Positions 50,358 through 57,264 of a stretch of 64,000 nucleotides of DNA are shown one piece after another (positions within the stretch are counted from its first letter, which is position 1; each line of letters begins with the position of its first letter). This DNA comes from Actinomycetales bacterium (lineage in GTDB: Bacteria; Actinomycetota; Actinomycetes; Actinomycetales; Microbacteriaceae). The DNA is taken from the NCBI GenBank assembly GCA_015655415.1, contig JAATFB010000050.1, positions 16,197 through 80,196 of the forward strand, in the 5' to 3' direction. The notes below the pieces were generated by a model, which searched no databases, was not told the origin of the DNA, and saw only the letters and a list, made by a program, of their open reading frames with translations. Position numbers and translations under genes: made by a program.

Positions 50358-50518
50358 CGCGACTCCCTCGCATCCCTCGACAACGGATCGCCTGCATCAT
50401 CAAGACGGCGATAGAACCGAGCCACCACAGCGGCCACCACGGCAACCAGAACAGCGAGAATCACCAAGCCGCCCCCGACCAGAGCGCCCACGAACACCAC
50501 CAGCTCGACGCCGCTCAC
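50354..50518 (-). CDS. 54-residue single-span membrane protein
   Basis: GTG overlaps the upstream stop (GTGA). The protein starts VSGVELVVFVGALVGGGLVI and continues with a membrane segment and a charged tail (RRLDDAGDPLSRDARESR). It resembles the small membrane protein at 45499. The role is unknown. Confidence 0.6.
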   Translation of the reverse strand: MSGVELVVFVGALVGGGLVILAVLVAVVAAVVARFYRRLDDAGDPLSRDARESR

Positions 50519-51003
50519 GACGCAGTCCTCGCATGGAACTCGTCAGCAGCACGACGATCCGCGTTCACGCTCTGCCACACCTTGATCTGGTCAGCCATCG
50601 TGTCCAACCGCTTCCGCGCCAACCGCTCACGCTGCTCAGCGATCCGATACCGCAAGTGCGCCTCCCGAACCTCATCCGTCGCCTCAGCACGCTTCGTGCA
50701 CATCTCCCCGGACCGCTCACCCCCGTCCCGGAACCGGATCACCGCCCGAGCAACCTTCGACTCGTAGTCCGCCTTCGCCTCAGCGAACTCATCGCCCGCA
50801 TGCTCGAGCGCCCACGTGTACACCCACCGCATCGCCGTGAACCGCACACCAGCGGGCAAACCACGAGTCCGCCGCAACGCATCCACCAGCCGTCGATGCA
50901 GCTCGTCCGTGGGATCGGGGGAATAGATCCCCACCTCGGCAAGCGCAGCTTCCACGTCCGGCTCAAGCGGCGGCAAGGCTGATCCGTCCAACTGATCCGC
51001 CAC
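50515..51003 (-). CDS. Phage hypothetical protein
   Basis: The 162-residue helical protein (LHRRLVDALRRTRGLPAGVR) has a long basic C-terminal coiled coil (YRIAEQRERLARKRLDTMAD). It lies directly after the ERF gene, so a role in recombination is possible. No family is certain. Confidence 0.6.
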   Translation of the reverse strand: MADQLDGSALPPLEPDVEAALAEVGIYSPDPTDELHRRLVDALRRTRGLPAGVRFTAMRWVYTWALEHAGDEFAEAKADYESKVARAVIRFRDGGERSGEMCTKRAEATDEVREAHLRYRIAEQRERLARKRLDTMADQIKVWQSVNADRRAADEFHARTAS

Positions 51004-51004
51004 G

Positions 51005-51829
51005 TCAGATCAGCCCCTCAGGAGCACCATCACCAGGCTTCGCAGTAGGCCAGCCCGCACCCTGCTCCGGGCCCTCATCCACGGCCGGGCGCTCCGCGAG
51101 CGCCTTTTCACGAGCTGCCACCGCCGGCTTCACGATCCCTATCAATGAGCCCACCGTGACCGACGCCGGCGGATTCGGAAGCTCATAGAACTTCGTGACC
51201 GCCTCGAGCGAGTGCGCGTACTTCGGATCCAGAACCGCCGCAAGCTCGGCAGCCTTCTCCGCCTCACCGTGAACCGCCCGAAGCTCGTCGATCGTGCGCG
51301 CCTCCAGAACCAGCTGCGCCCAGTCGCGACCAGCCACCTGCGGCTGCGGAGTGTCCGAAGGCCTCGCAGCCCGTGCTCGACGACGGTCCGGTGCGGCGGG
51401 CGCCGACGCCGCATCATCGTCATCGCCGCCCGGCGCGACGCCCGTCACAGCGCACAAGGCATACCGTCGCGCATAGGTGATAGCCGACCCCAGCTCCTGC
51501 GGAGGAGTGTGCGGGTCCGGGAGCGGATAGATGCCCTCGATCTCCTCACCGCCCGCGTGCTTCAGCGAGTAGTGCAGCACGAAGCTGTCACCCATCAGAG
51601 TCGGCTGCGTCGACCACGCCAGCCCATGCCTGCCGAGCAGCGGCAGCACCAGGGGAGTGATGACAGCGAGATCCGCGTACTTGTACGTGTAATCCTTGCC
51701 GGTCTTCGTCTGGACCTTCGCCTCCGCACCCTTGACCACGGTGGGAACCTCGGCCTGGAACGCAGCCAACGCCTCAGCGAGATTGGCATGCACAGCCGGG
51801 ACCAAGACCTCGTCCGCCTTCCCCGTCAC
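51005..51829 (-). CDS. erf: ERF-family single-strand annealing protein
   Basis: The 274-residue protein has the ERF domain in residues 10-145: AEALAAFQAEVPTVVKGAEA, DYTYKYADLAVITPLVLPLL and ELGSAITYARRYALCAVTGV. The last motif (SAxTYxRRYxL) is the family signature. It anneals complementary single strands during phage recombination. GTG overlaps the exonuclease stop (GTGA), so enzyme and annealing partner are made together, as in lambda Exo/Bet. Confidence 0.88.
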   Translation of the reverse strand: MTGKADEVLVPAVHANLAEALAAFQAEVPTVVKGAEAKVQTKTGKDYTYKYADLAVITPLVLPLLGRHGLAWSTQPTLMGDSFVLHYSLKHAGGEEIEGIYPLPDPHTPPQELGSAITYARRYALCAVTGVAPGGDDDDAASAPAAPDRRRARAARPSDTPQPQVAGRDWAQLVLEARTIDELRAVHGEAEKAAELAAVLDPKYAHSLEAVTKFYELPNPPASVTVGSLIGIVKPAVAAREKALAERPAVDEGPEQGAGWPTAKPGDGAPEGLI

Positions 51830-52833
51830 CTCGTTGCTCCCTTCACAGGCGTCACCGTCAAGCGACCCTTCGACGGCTTCGACTCCATCCGCGTAAACCG
51901 CGCCTGATGCTCGTTCCACCGCTTCGACAAGGCCTGCACCTCAGCGAACAGCTCCGGGTTCGCATCCTTCGCTGCCTGCACATCAGGCACCTTGACCGGC
52001 TCCGAGCCGCCCGGCGTCCACGTCACCTGAGCCATCGCGGACTTCTGCGAGAACGGCGCGTTACCCATCCGATCGATGAGAGCCGCCCACGCAATCTCCT
52101 TCGCCCGCTTCGCCTCGGCCTCCGCCTCACGGAACCGGAGCACGTCCACAGCGAACGTGTCGATCACCTCATCAACCTCCGGCGCACCCTCGGCACGCTG
52201 ACGGTCAAGCTCCGCCAGGAAAGCGTTCGCACGTTCGACCAGGTCGTCGATGAGGAGGTCGTCCCGCTGGAGCCAATGCCGGTGCAGAATCCCCGGAGCG
52301 AATGAGCCGTCCGGAAGCTCGATGCGTTCCTCGACCACGAACCGGCAAGCGGTCGCACCGATGACATACATCACCCACTGGCACTGGATCGCGTAGCCCT
52401 TCTTCGCGAGCTCCGGTGAGCCCGGAGGCAGGTCGTGCCAGGACGTCTTGATCTCCGACACCTGCAGTTGCTCGTCGAAGTCGATCCGCACACCATCCGG
52501 TGACGCCAAGTGACGCGGATTCCGCGGATGCCGGAACACGCGCGACTCCGGCGCGAACCCCTCACCGCGCAGCACCTCGGCGATGATCGGTTCCCGCTGC
52601 TTTCCCCATCCGATCACCGGTACACGAGACAGATCGGGCGTCGCTTCGTCCGACAACTTCTCCTCGATCAGCGCCTGCATCGACTTCGCCCCGATGACTA
52701 GGTCCCTGATCTCCGTCGCCGTGATCCCACGGCGACGCTCTGCGAGCCACACCTGCCGGTCCTTGTCGGACGCCCCAGCACGGGACTCCAACTCCGCCAG
52801 AACGGCCGGCACGGTCGCATCGGTCATGGTCAT
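51826..52833 (-). CDS. YqaJ-family recombination exonuclease
   Basis: The 335-residue nuclease is a lambda-Exo-like PD-(D/E)XK fold. It shows WLAERRRGITATEIRDLVIG (N-terminal helix), HLASPDGVRIDFDEQLQVSE and SEIKTSW (catalytic Asp...Glu-x-Lys, near residue 128), then AIQCQWVMYVIGA. It would resect double-strand ends to single strands for ERF. The start overlaps the preceding gene (ATGA). Confidence 0.86.
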   Translation of the reverse strand: MTMTDATVPAVLAELESRAGASDKDRQVWLAERRRGITATEIRDLVIGAKSMQALIEEKLSDEATPDLSRVPVIGWGKQREPIIAEVLRGEGFAPESRVFRHPRNPRHLASPDGVRIDFDEQLQVSEIKTSWHDLPPGSPELAKKGYAIQCQWVMYVIGATACRFVVEERIELPDGSFAPGILHRHWLQRDDLLIDDLVERANAFLAELDRQRAEGAPEVDEVIDTFAVDVLRFREAEAEAKRAKEIAWAALIDRMGNAPFSQKSAMAQVTWTPGGSEPVKVPDVQAAKDANPELFAEVQALSKRWNEHQARFTRMESKPSKGRLTVTPVKGATR

Positions 52834-53204
52834 GCCGCGTCGGGACCCTCGTCGCCATCGAAGTCATCCAGACCCGCGTTCAGGTCCAGCACCGAGGCAC
52901 CCGCCACAGGCTTCGGAATGTCCAACTGCGTCTGCCCCGTGCGCGACTGCGCCAAGTCGAGGAGCTTGTTCAGCAGCACCTCAGCTTCCGCGTCATCAGC
53001 GACGGGCTCGATCCGGGTGATCTGAGCGATCGCCGTGACCTTTCCATTCGCGTAATCCGTGTCCTTCTTCGCCGTGACGAACGTGATGATCGCCACGTGC
53101 TGCTTCTGCGGGTCGTCCAGCAGGCGATTCGCCCAGTCGGATCCGGCAAGCCCATTCGCCTCGTCATCCTTCGGGAGCGTGCCCTTCAGCTTCGTGTCGC
53201 TCAT
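52830..53204 (-). CDS. Phage hypothetical protein upstream of exonuclease
   Basis: The 124-residue acidic protein (MSDTKLKGTLPKDDEANGLA, then NGKVTAIAQITRIEPVADDA) ends in a run of acidic residues (DDFDGDEGPDAA). GGAGGG precedes the ATG. Such proteins commonly sit with phage recombination genes and may modulate them. Confidence 0.65.
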   Translation of the reverse strand: MSDTKLKGTLPKDDEANGLAGSDWANRLLDDPQKQHVAIITFVTAKKDTDYANGKVTAIAQITRIEPVADDAEAEVLLNKLLDLAQSRTGQTQLDIPKPVAGASVLDLNAGLDDFDGDEGPDAA

Positions 53205-53419
53205 CAGAAGGCCCTCCAGCCCTCCGAGAACGACCCGAACCGAGCCACCAGATCCGCCCCGTCCACCACGGATCGCACACCCGTCTCCCACTCGACAAGG
53301 AACCGCCCCTCGAACCCCGTCCGCTTCTCCGGCGCCTCCAGCACCTTCCGGACCTTCCCGCGCAACCGCCCCGTCGCCGCATCAGCGACGCTCGCGTGCA
53401 CCTTCAACGCCAAACTCAC
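53204..53419 (-). CDS. Small phage hypothetical protein
   Basis: The 71-residue basic beta-rich protein (VSLALKVHASVADAATGRLR, then FEGRFLVEWETGVRSVVDGA) starts at GTG overlapping the resolvase stop (GTGA). It ends in a TGATG overlap. No family was recognised. Confidence 0.55.
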   Translation of the reverse strand: MSLALKVHASVADAATGRLRGKVRKVLEAPEKRTGFEGRFLVEWETGVRSVVDGADLVARFGSFSEGWRAF

Positions 53420-53985
53420 GACCGATCTCCCTTCACCAGGGGCCAGCGCACTGCTTTCACGCTGTCCCGCCCAGACGGCGCGAACCCGCCGCCAAACTCC
53501 ACCCCCACGTGCACGGCACCCATCGCCGCCAGGACCGAAGCATCCGCGACGTCGTTGTTGCGAATACCAGCCCCCGGGAACGCGGCAATCGCGGCAGCGA
53601 GCACCTCGTCCTTCTCCGCTCGCCCGGTCCCCGTCGCGAACTTCTTCAAGGTGGTCGGCTGCGCGACCGCCACCGGCGCCACCTGCGCCAAGCCGTGCAC
53701 GAGAAGCCACCAGAACCCGGCGAGCATGTGACTCATCTGCGTCGTCACCCCATAAGCCGGGCCCTCCACGACGATCACCTCAAGCGCGAGACCGTCGTCG
53801 TAGGCTGCCCGCTCAATCGCGCGGATCACATTCACCGCTTGCCGACGCAACCGATCAAGGCGAGGAGCTAGCTCGTCACCGGAAGGCTTTGACTGCACCC
53901 GCCGGAACATCTGCGCGCCCTCACCGAGAATCGCGATACCCGTCGAGCTCAGCGACGGGTCCACACCGCCAACACCGCGCCTCAT
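53416..53985 (-). CDS. RuvC-like Holliday junction resolvase
   Basis: The 189-residue protein has the RNase H-fold resolvase residues: GGVDPSLSSTGIAIL (Asp near residue 8), VIVVEGPAYGV (Glu near residue 75), and GTGRAEKDEVLAAAIAAFPG followed by NNDVADASVLAAMGA (C-terminal Asp pair). It would cut recombination or replication junctions before packaging. It completes the set with exonuclease, ERF and SSB. ATG overlaps the upstream stop. Confidence 0.82.
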   Translation of the reverse strand: MRRGVGGVDPSLSSTGIAILGEGAQMFRRVQSKPSGDELAPRLDRLRRQAVNVIRAIERAAYDDGLALEVIVVEGPAYGVTTQMSHMLAGFWWLLVHGLAQVAPVAVAQPTTLKKFATGTGRAEKDEVLAAAIAAFPGAGIRNNDVADASVLAAMGAVHVGVEFGGGFAPSGRDSVKAVRWPLVKGDRS

Positions 53986-54296
53986 CGCGCACCGTCCAAC
54001 GGCATCCAGCGAAGGAGTGCCCGCGGCGCCCCCACTGAGCCGCACTCTGTGCAGAGCATTCGCTCCACAGACAGCACCCACTGCAGGTGCTCATCACAGG
54101 CCAGCGCGACCCGGCCACACCAGATGCACCGGATAATCCACCGGGCTGCACGGGCGCACGCGACATGATCCTGCTTGACGGCAAGACCCAGCCACACCTT
54201 GGTCTTTCGGATCTCGCACGCCACCTCGAAATCGAGGAGTGAAAGAAGCTCCACATCAGATGAGGCGCTCCGCTCAGTCATCTGCATCGCCATCAC
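53982..54296 (-). CDS. Phage protein with Cys-rich zinc-like motifs
   Basis: The 104-residue protein has two CxxC-type clusters (ARWIIRCIWCGRVALACDEH, MLCTECGSVG), probably zinc binding. The N-terminus has three close ATG codons, and the start could be 9 or 15 nt further in. No family was recognised. Confidence 0.6.
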   Translation of the reverse strand: MMAMQMTERSASSDVELLSLLDFEVACEIRKTKVWLGLAVKQDHVACARAARWIIRCIWCGRVALACDEHLQWVLSVERMLCTECGSVGAPRALLRWMPLDGAR

Positions 54297-54468
54297 CCAT
54301 CAGCAGGCGCACGATGATCGCCACGACAAGGCAGCCCAATGCGGCCGCGAGGCACCACGTCAGAAGCCAGAACGCCAGCACCGCCGACAACGCCATCCCG
54401 ACCAACGAAGCGAGGAAGACCGTCCACCAAACCGCGCGCGCCGTCAGCGCACCGCGCTCCTCGGTCAC
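54274..54468 (-). CDS. Small membrane protein
   Basis: The 64-residue protein has two membrane segments (AVWWTVFLASLVGMALSAVL and LLTWCLAAALGCLVVAIIVR). GTG overlaps the upstream stop (GTGA). The function is unknown. Confidence 0.6.
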   Translation of the reverse strand: MTEERGALTARAVWWTVFLASLVGMALSAVLAFWLLTWCLAAALGCLVVAIIVRLLMGDGDADD

Positions 54469-54596
54469 GACGTCACCTCGACCGGCTCCGGCACATCCGA
54501 AAACTCATCTAGACGCGCGTGCAGCACCGGAAGAAACACCGCCAGTTCCGCTAGATCAGCATCCGTGAGCGTCGCGCCACCCCGAAGCCGGATCAC
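54465..54596 (-). CDS. 43-residue phage protein
   Basis: This small gene is linked by GTGA overlaps at both ends: VIRLRGGATLTDADLAELAV, then FLPVLHARLDEF, ending PVEVTS. It looks like a short helical regulator or adaptor. No family was recognised. Confidence 0.55.
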   Translation of the reverse strand: MIRLRGGATLTDADLAELAVFLPVLHARLDEFSDVPEPVEVTS

Positions 54597-54850
54597 TGCA
54601 CGCCCGCCTTCACGAGGCCGCGGAGGTCCTCCAACCCCTGCTCCGTCTCCTGAACCGAGACGACCATCTCGACCAGCTCAGGGAAGCCTTGAGCGAGGCG
54701 CATTCGATTCCACGCATCCGCCGCGCTGATCGCACGCAGTAGGTGAGTCGTGAACGAGCCCGGCTGTAGTCCCAGCACGAGGTCGCCGAAGAACCAGAGC
54801 ACGTGGCGCGCGTTCGACAGCCGGAGCGCCTGCTCCTCGATCTTGTCCAT
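54593..54850 (-). CDS. Phage hypothetical protein
   Basis: The 85-residue helical protein (MDKIEEQALRLSNARHVLWF) was chosen from a much longer open frame, because GAAGGGCGA precedes this ATG and the upstream part shadows the Cro-like gene. The function is unknown. Confidence 0.6.
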   Translation of the reverse strand: MDKIEEQALRLSNARHVLWFFGDLVLGLQPGSFTTHLLRAISAADAWNRMRLAQGFPELVEMVVSVQETEQGLEDLRGLVKAGVQ

Positions 54851-54883
54851 GATGATCGCCCTTCGATCAGGTGTGGATGAACC

Positions 54884-54914
54884 GACTCGGCCGACGGGGA
54901 AGCTCGGCCGAGTC
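54884..54914 (-). terminator. Hairpin after the Cro-like gene
   Basis: GACTCGGCC (54884-54892) pairs with GGCCGAGTC (54906-54914) around a 13-nt loop. It lies right after the first early gene and before the rest of the operon. There is no T-run. It may be a partial terminator or antitermination site. Confidence 0.4.
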
Positions 54915-54918
54915 GTGA

Positions 54919-55182
54919 CTAGGCCGCCGAGAGCATTCGCTCCGCGGACGGAAAGAAGCGCGTGATCGGGACGTCGAGAGCCACGGAAAGACGGAACAGC
55001 TCCACGCCCGTGAAGGCGACGCGCGCGTTCATGCGCATGTTCACCGACTGGCGAGAGATGCCGAGTATCGTCGCGACGGCGTTCTGGTCGAGGCGCTTTT
55101 CCGCAACGACACCACGTACTCTGTCCGCAATGCATGTCATGTCGTCGCGCATGCATGTCATGGTGACAGGGATTCCCGTCAT
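54919..55182 (-). CDS. Cro-like helix-turn-helix regulator
   Basis: The 87-residue protein has an XRE-type helix-turn-helix: ADRVRGVVAEKRLDQNAVAT, then ILGISRQSVNMRMNARVAFT. It is divergent from the repressor gene, the place of cro. ATG 55182 has AAGG 7-8 nt upstream; ATG 55140 is the alternative. A 21-nt near-duplication (ATGCATGTCATG at 55130 and 55151, plus strand) makes MTCMRDD/MTCIADR repeat within the N-terminus. That duplication may also act as an operator. Confidence 0.7.
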   Translation of the reverse strand: MTGIPVTMTCMRDDMTCIADRVRGVVAEKRLDQNAVATILGISRQSVNMRMNARVAFTGVELFRLSVALDVPITRFFPSAERMLSAA

Positions 55183-55230
55183 GCGCAAGCACCTTGGCCG
55201 GAGGATGTGCCTCGGTGTCAGGCGTCTCGC

Positions 55231-55277
55231 TCATTCTGTCGTGAATAGTTGACAGAATGACGGAGGATCAATACGCT
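55231..55277 (+). promoter_or_regulatory. Repressor promoter with 10-bp-arm palindromic operator
   Basis: TCATTCTGTC (55231-55240) and GACAGAATGA (55251-55260) are perfect inverted arms around a 10-bp centre. TTGACA (55249-55254) starts in the centre and overlaps the right arm. It is followed 17 bp later by TACGCT (55272-55277), with the repressor ATG 7 nt on. On the minus strand TTGATC and TATTCA give a weaker promoter towards cro. It is the likely immunity switch. Confidence 0.7.
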
Positions 55278-55284
55278 CTGAGCC

Positions 55285-55614
55285 ATGAGTGATATCGCAT
55301 CGTCAGCTACAGCCGAGGCCCTGCAGCAGGCGCGCGCTGCGCACCTTCGCTACCTCTTCGAGCCGTGGACCCTGCGCAAGCTCGAAGCGCGCACAGGGAT
55401 AGGACGAGGCAAGCTCGAGACGCGCTTCAACGGGAAGACGGAGCTCACCTTCTCCGACATCGAGGTCCTCGCCCCCGTGATCCGCATGAAGCCGGAGGAA
55501 CTCTTCGCCGAGCTGCTCGCTGTCAGGCCCACCAATGGAAAAAGCCCGGCCTCCGAAGAGACCGGGCCGAAGATGCTCCCCCACTTGGACTCGAACCAAG
55601 AACCTATCGGTTAA
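55285..55614 (+). CDS. Phage immunity repressor, frame crossing attR
   Basis: The 109-residue protein has a helix-turn-helix in residues 15-75 (LFEPWTLRKLEARTGIGRGK, then FNGKTELTFSDIEVLAPVIR). The mRNA is predicted leaderless. The C-terminal residues (KMLPHLDSNQEPIG) are encoded by the attachment core, and the TAA stop uses one core base and two bases of host tRNA-Asn. In excised phage the same frame would continue past the core for 41 more residues (FRTATARVTPITKAHRPDSH and so on) to TAG at 13224. Integration therefore shortens the protein. Confidence 0.7.
   Translation: MSDIASSATAEALQQARAAHLRYLFEPWTLRKLEARTGIGRGKLETRFNGKTELTFSDIEVLAPVIRMKPEELFAELLAVRPTNGKSPASEETGPKMLPHLDSNQEPIG
55539..55567 (-). 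terminator. Phage-borne terminator for tRNA-Asn
   Basis: On the minus strand GCCCGGTCTC-TTCG-GAGGCCGGGC forms a 10-bp stem with a UUCG tetraloop, followed by TTTTT. It stands 9 nt after the tRNA-Asn 3' end on the phage side of attR, so the phage restores both the tRNA 3' half and a terminator. It is antisense to the last codons of the repressor. Confidence 0.85.
55575..55612 (-). other. attR: Prophage attR core
   Basis: The 38-bp sequence is identical to attL and lies within the 3' half of the intact tRNA-Asn gene. The core ends in the anticodon loop, a classic crossover place for tyrosine integrases. The phage supplies this 3' half, so the tRNA stays functional. Confidence 0.93.
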
Positions 55615-55648
55615 CAGCCGATTGCTCTGCCAATTGAGCTATGGAGGA
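55576..55648 (-). tRNA. tRNA-Asn (GTT)
   Basis: A 73-nt cloverleaf on the minus strand: TCCTCCA pairs with TGGGGGA in the acceptor stem (one G-U). D-loop AGCTCAATTGGCAGAGC, anticodon loop CTGTTAACC (anticodon GTT) and T-arm TTGGTTCGAGTCCAA are all present. The discriminator is G and CCA is not encoded. It is the host attB gene, rebuilt by the prophage. Confidence 0.95.
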
Positions 55649-55757
55649 ATGCCCCGCTGGGCTCGTCTACTTTACCAAAGCGGCACCGGCGGACAAATCG
55701 GTCGTCCGCTCCGCGGCCGGGAGCCCCGCTGGGCGGTCCGCGCCCCAGCCTGGGACG

Positions 55758-56315
55758 ATGACGACGAAGATGTTGGGCGCGTTCCAGGGCCAGGGGTGGC
55801 TCCAGGTCGGAGAGCTCGGACTCGCGTTCGCCCTGAGCGCGCTGATCGGGCTGGAGCGGCAGCACTACCGCCGCCTCCGTGTGGGAGACGGCCGCCATCG
55901 GAATGGCAGCCGGTGCCGGACTGTGGCTTCTCGCCCTTGTCGTCACGGCGTTGCATTTCGTCACCGCCTATGGACTGACGGCCGTGACGAGGCTGATGCC
56001 GAGAGGACGTGACACCCAGCTTCAGATCGACGTCGTCTATCGAGACGGCCGGGGTCTGCTGCGCGATGTTGGGCGGCGTCACCGGCCAAGGGCTGGACGC
56101 TCAGTCGGGCCGAGCAGCACTTGGTGGCGGACGGCGCTGCAGCCGTGCTGCTGGAGCTCACGGGCCGGAGCACACGACGCCCCTCCTCGACGCGCCCTCG
56201 GGCATCGAGGGGGTCGACAGCGTGCAGATCGTGTCGGAGAACGAGCTCGAGTGGACCAGCCGGCGAACGGCGGCCCTGCGACAGCGGATGCCGACGCGGG
56301 CGGCGCGCGAAGCAC
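55758..56315 (+). pseudogene. MgtC/SapB family protein, decayed
   Basis: The frame starts MTTKMLGAFQGQGWLQVGELGLAFALSALIGLERQ, the N-terminus of an MgtC-like protein, then jumps to VWETAAIGMAAGAGLWLLAL in another frame. About 80-90 residues are missing at 55861-55866. At least three further frame changes follow (LLRDV, LGGVTGQG, VADGAAAVLLELTG, DSVQIVSENELEW). It cannot make a normal protein. Decay beside the tRNA attachment site may be a trace of earlier integration events. Confidence 0.8.
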
Positions 56316-56327
56316 TAGCGTGGGGGC

Positions 56328-57209
56328 ATGCAGCCGAGACGTTCCGACATCCTGATCGGCCCGGACGAGCTCGCCGACGCCATGGAGAGCGCGCGCAGCG
56401 GTGGACGGCAGGTGCGGCTGCTGGACATCCGCTGGACTCCTGCCCGACCCGATCGGCGGCCCGACTATCTCGCCGGCCATATTCCCACGGCGGTATACGT
56501 CGACCTCGACGCTCAACTGGCGAACGTCGGTGACCCGCGGGACGGGAGGCATCCTCTTCCCCTTCCGGAACGACTCCAGGCGGATGCCCGGGCCTGGGGC
56601 ATAGACGACGGCGATCTGGTGGTCGTGTACGACGACCACGGGAACCTGTTCTCGGCACGCGCCTGGTGGCTGTTGCGGCATGCCGGATTCGACGGGGTCC
56701 GGATGCTCGACGGGGGTCTGCAGGCGTGGAGCGGATCGGGACGCCCGCTGGAGGCGGGGGAGGTGCGCGTGGCGCCGGGATCGGTCTCGCTCGCCTTCGG
56801 ACGCATGGCGGTCGTGTCGATGGATGAGGCCGCCGAGGCGGCCAGGGCCGGCGTGCTCCTGGATGCGCGTGCGGGCGAACGGTATCGGGGTGAGAGCGAA
56901 CCGATCGATCCTCGTGCCGGTCACATTCCGGGTGCCCTGAGCACACCGACGTCCGAGAACCTGGACGAACGCGGACGCTTCCGGGACGCGAAGGAGCTGC
57001 GCCGGCGATTCGAGGCGGTGGGTGCGAGCTCTGGGGAGTCTGTGGTGACCTACTGCGGCTCGGGCGTCACGGCCGCGCACAATGTGGCGGCCCTGCTGCT
57101 GGCGGGCTATCAGCCGGCGCTGTATCCCGGCTCGTGGAGCCAGTGGTCGCGGCACCCGGATCGGCCGGTCGCCGTGGGCGACGCGCCCGGAGTACTCCCA
57201 GTGGAGTAG
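56328..57209 (+). CDS. Sulfurtransferase with two rhodanese domains
   Basis: The 293-residue protein has an inactive N-terminal rhodanese domain (DYLAGHIPTAVYVDLDAQLA) and an active C-terminal one with VVTYCGSGVTAAHNVAALLL, where the Cys (near residue 240) carries persulfide sulfur. It is of the thiosulfate/3-mercaptopyruvate sulfurtransferase type. TAGCGT (56316-56321) lies 6 nt before the ATG, suggesting a leaderless mRNA. Confidence 0.9.
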   Translation: MQPRRSDILIGPDELADAMESARSGGRQVRLLDIRWTPARPDRRPDYLAGHIPTAVYVDLDAQLANVGDPRDGRHPLPLPERLQADARAWGIDDGDLVVVYDDHGNLFSARAWWLLRHAGFDGVRMLDGGLQAWSGSGRPLEAGEVRVAPGSVSLAFGRMAVVSMDEAAEAARAGVLLDARAGERYRGESEPIDPRAGHIPGALSTPTSENLDERGRFRDAKELRRRFEAVGASSGESVVTYCGSGVTAAHNVAALLLAGYQPALYPGSWSQWSRHPDRPVAVGDAPGVLPVE

Positions 57210-57264
57210 TCGCCACCGCCGGCACGAGGAGGGCGGGATGACCGTGCCTGGCTAGCATGAGGGG

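Larger units (their letters stand above)
13064..55612. mobile_element. Integrated temperate siphophage (prophage) in tRNA-Asn
   Basis: The element is about 42.5 kb long, bounded by identical 38-bp cores, with integrase at the left end and repressor at the right. It contains complete packaging, capsid, tail, lysis, replication and recombination modules in the standard siphophage order. No major structural gene appears broken, so it may be inducible. Two plus-strand inserts at 23223 and 49225 look like accessory (moron) genes. Decayed pieces are a frameshifted gene at 41198 and a methyltransferase tail at 49805. Host genes flank both ends. Confidence 0.95.

Noticed and set aside
54851..55234. 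Long N-terminal extension of the 54593 gene
   Set aside because: Overlaps the Cro-like gene in another frame; the internal ATG 54850 has a good ribosome binding site.
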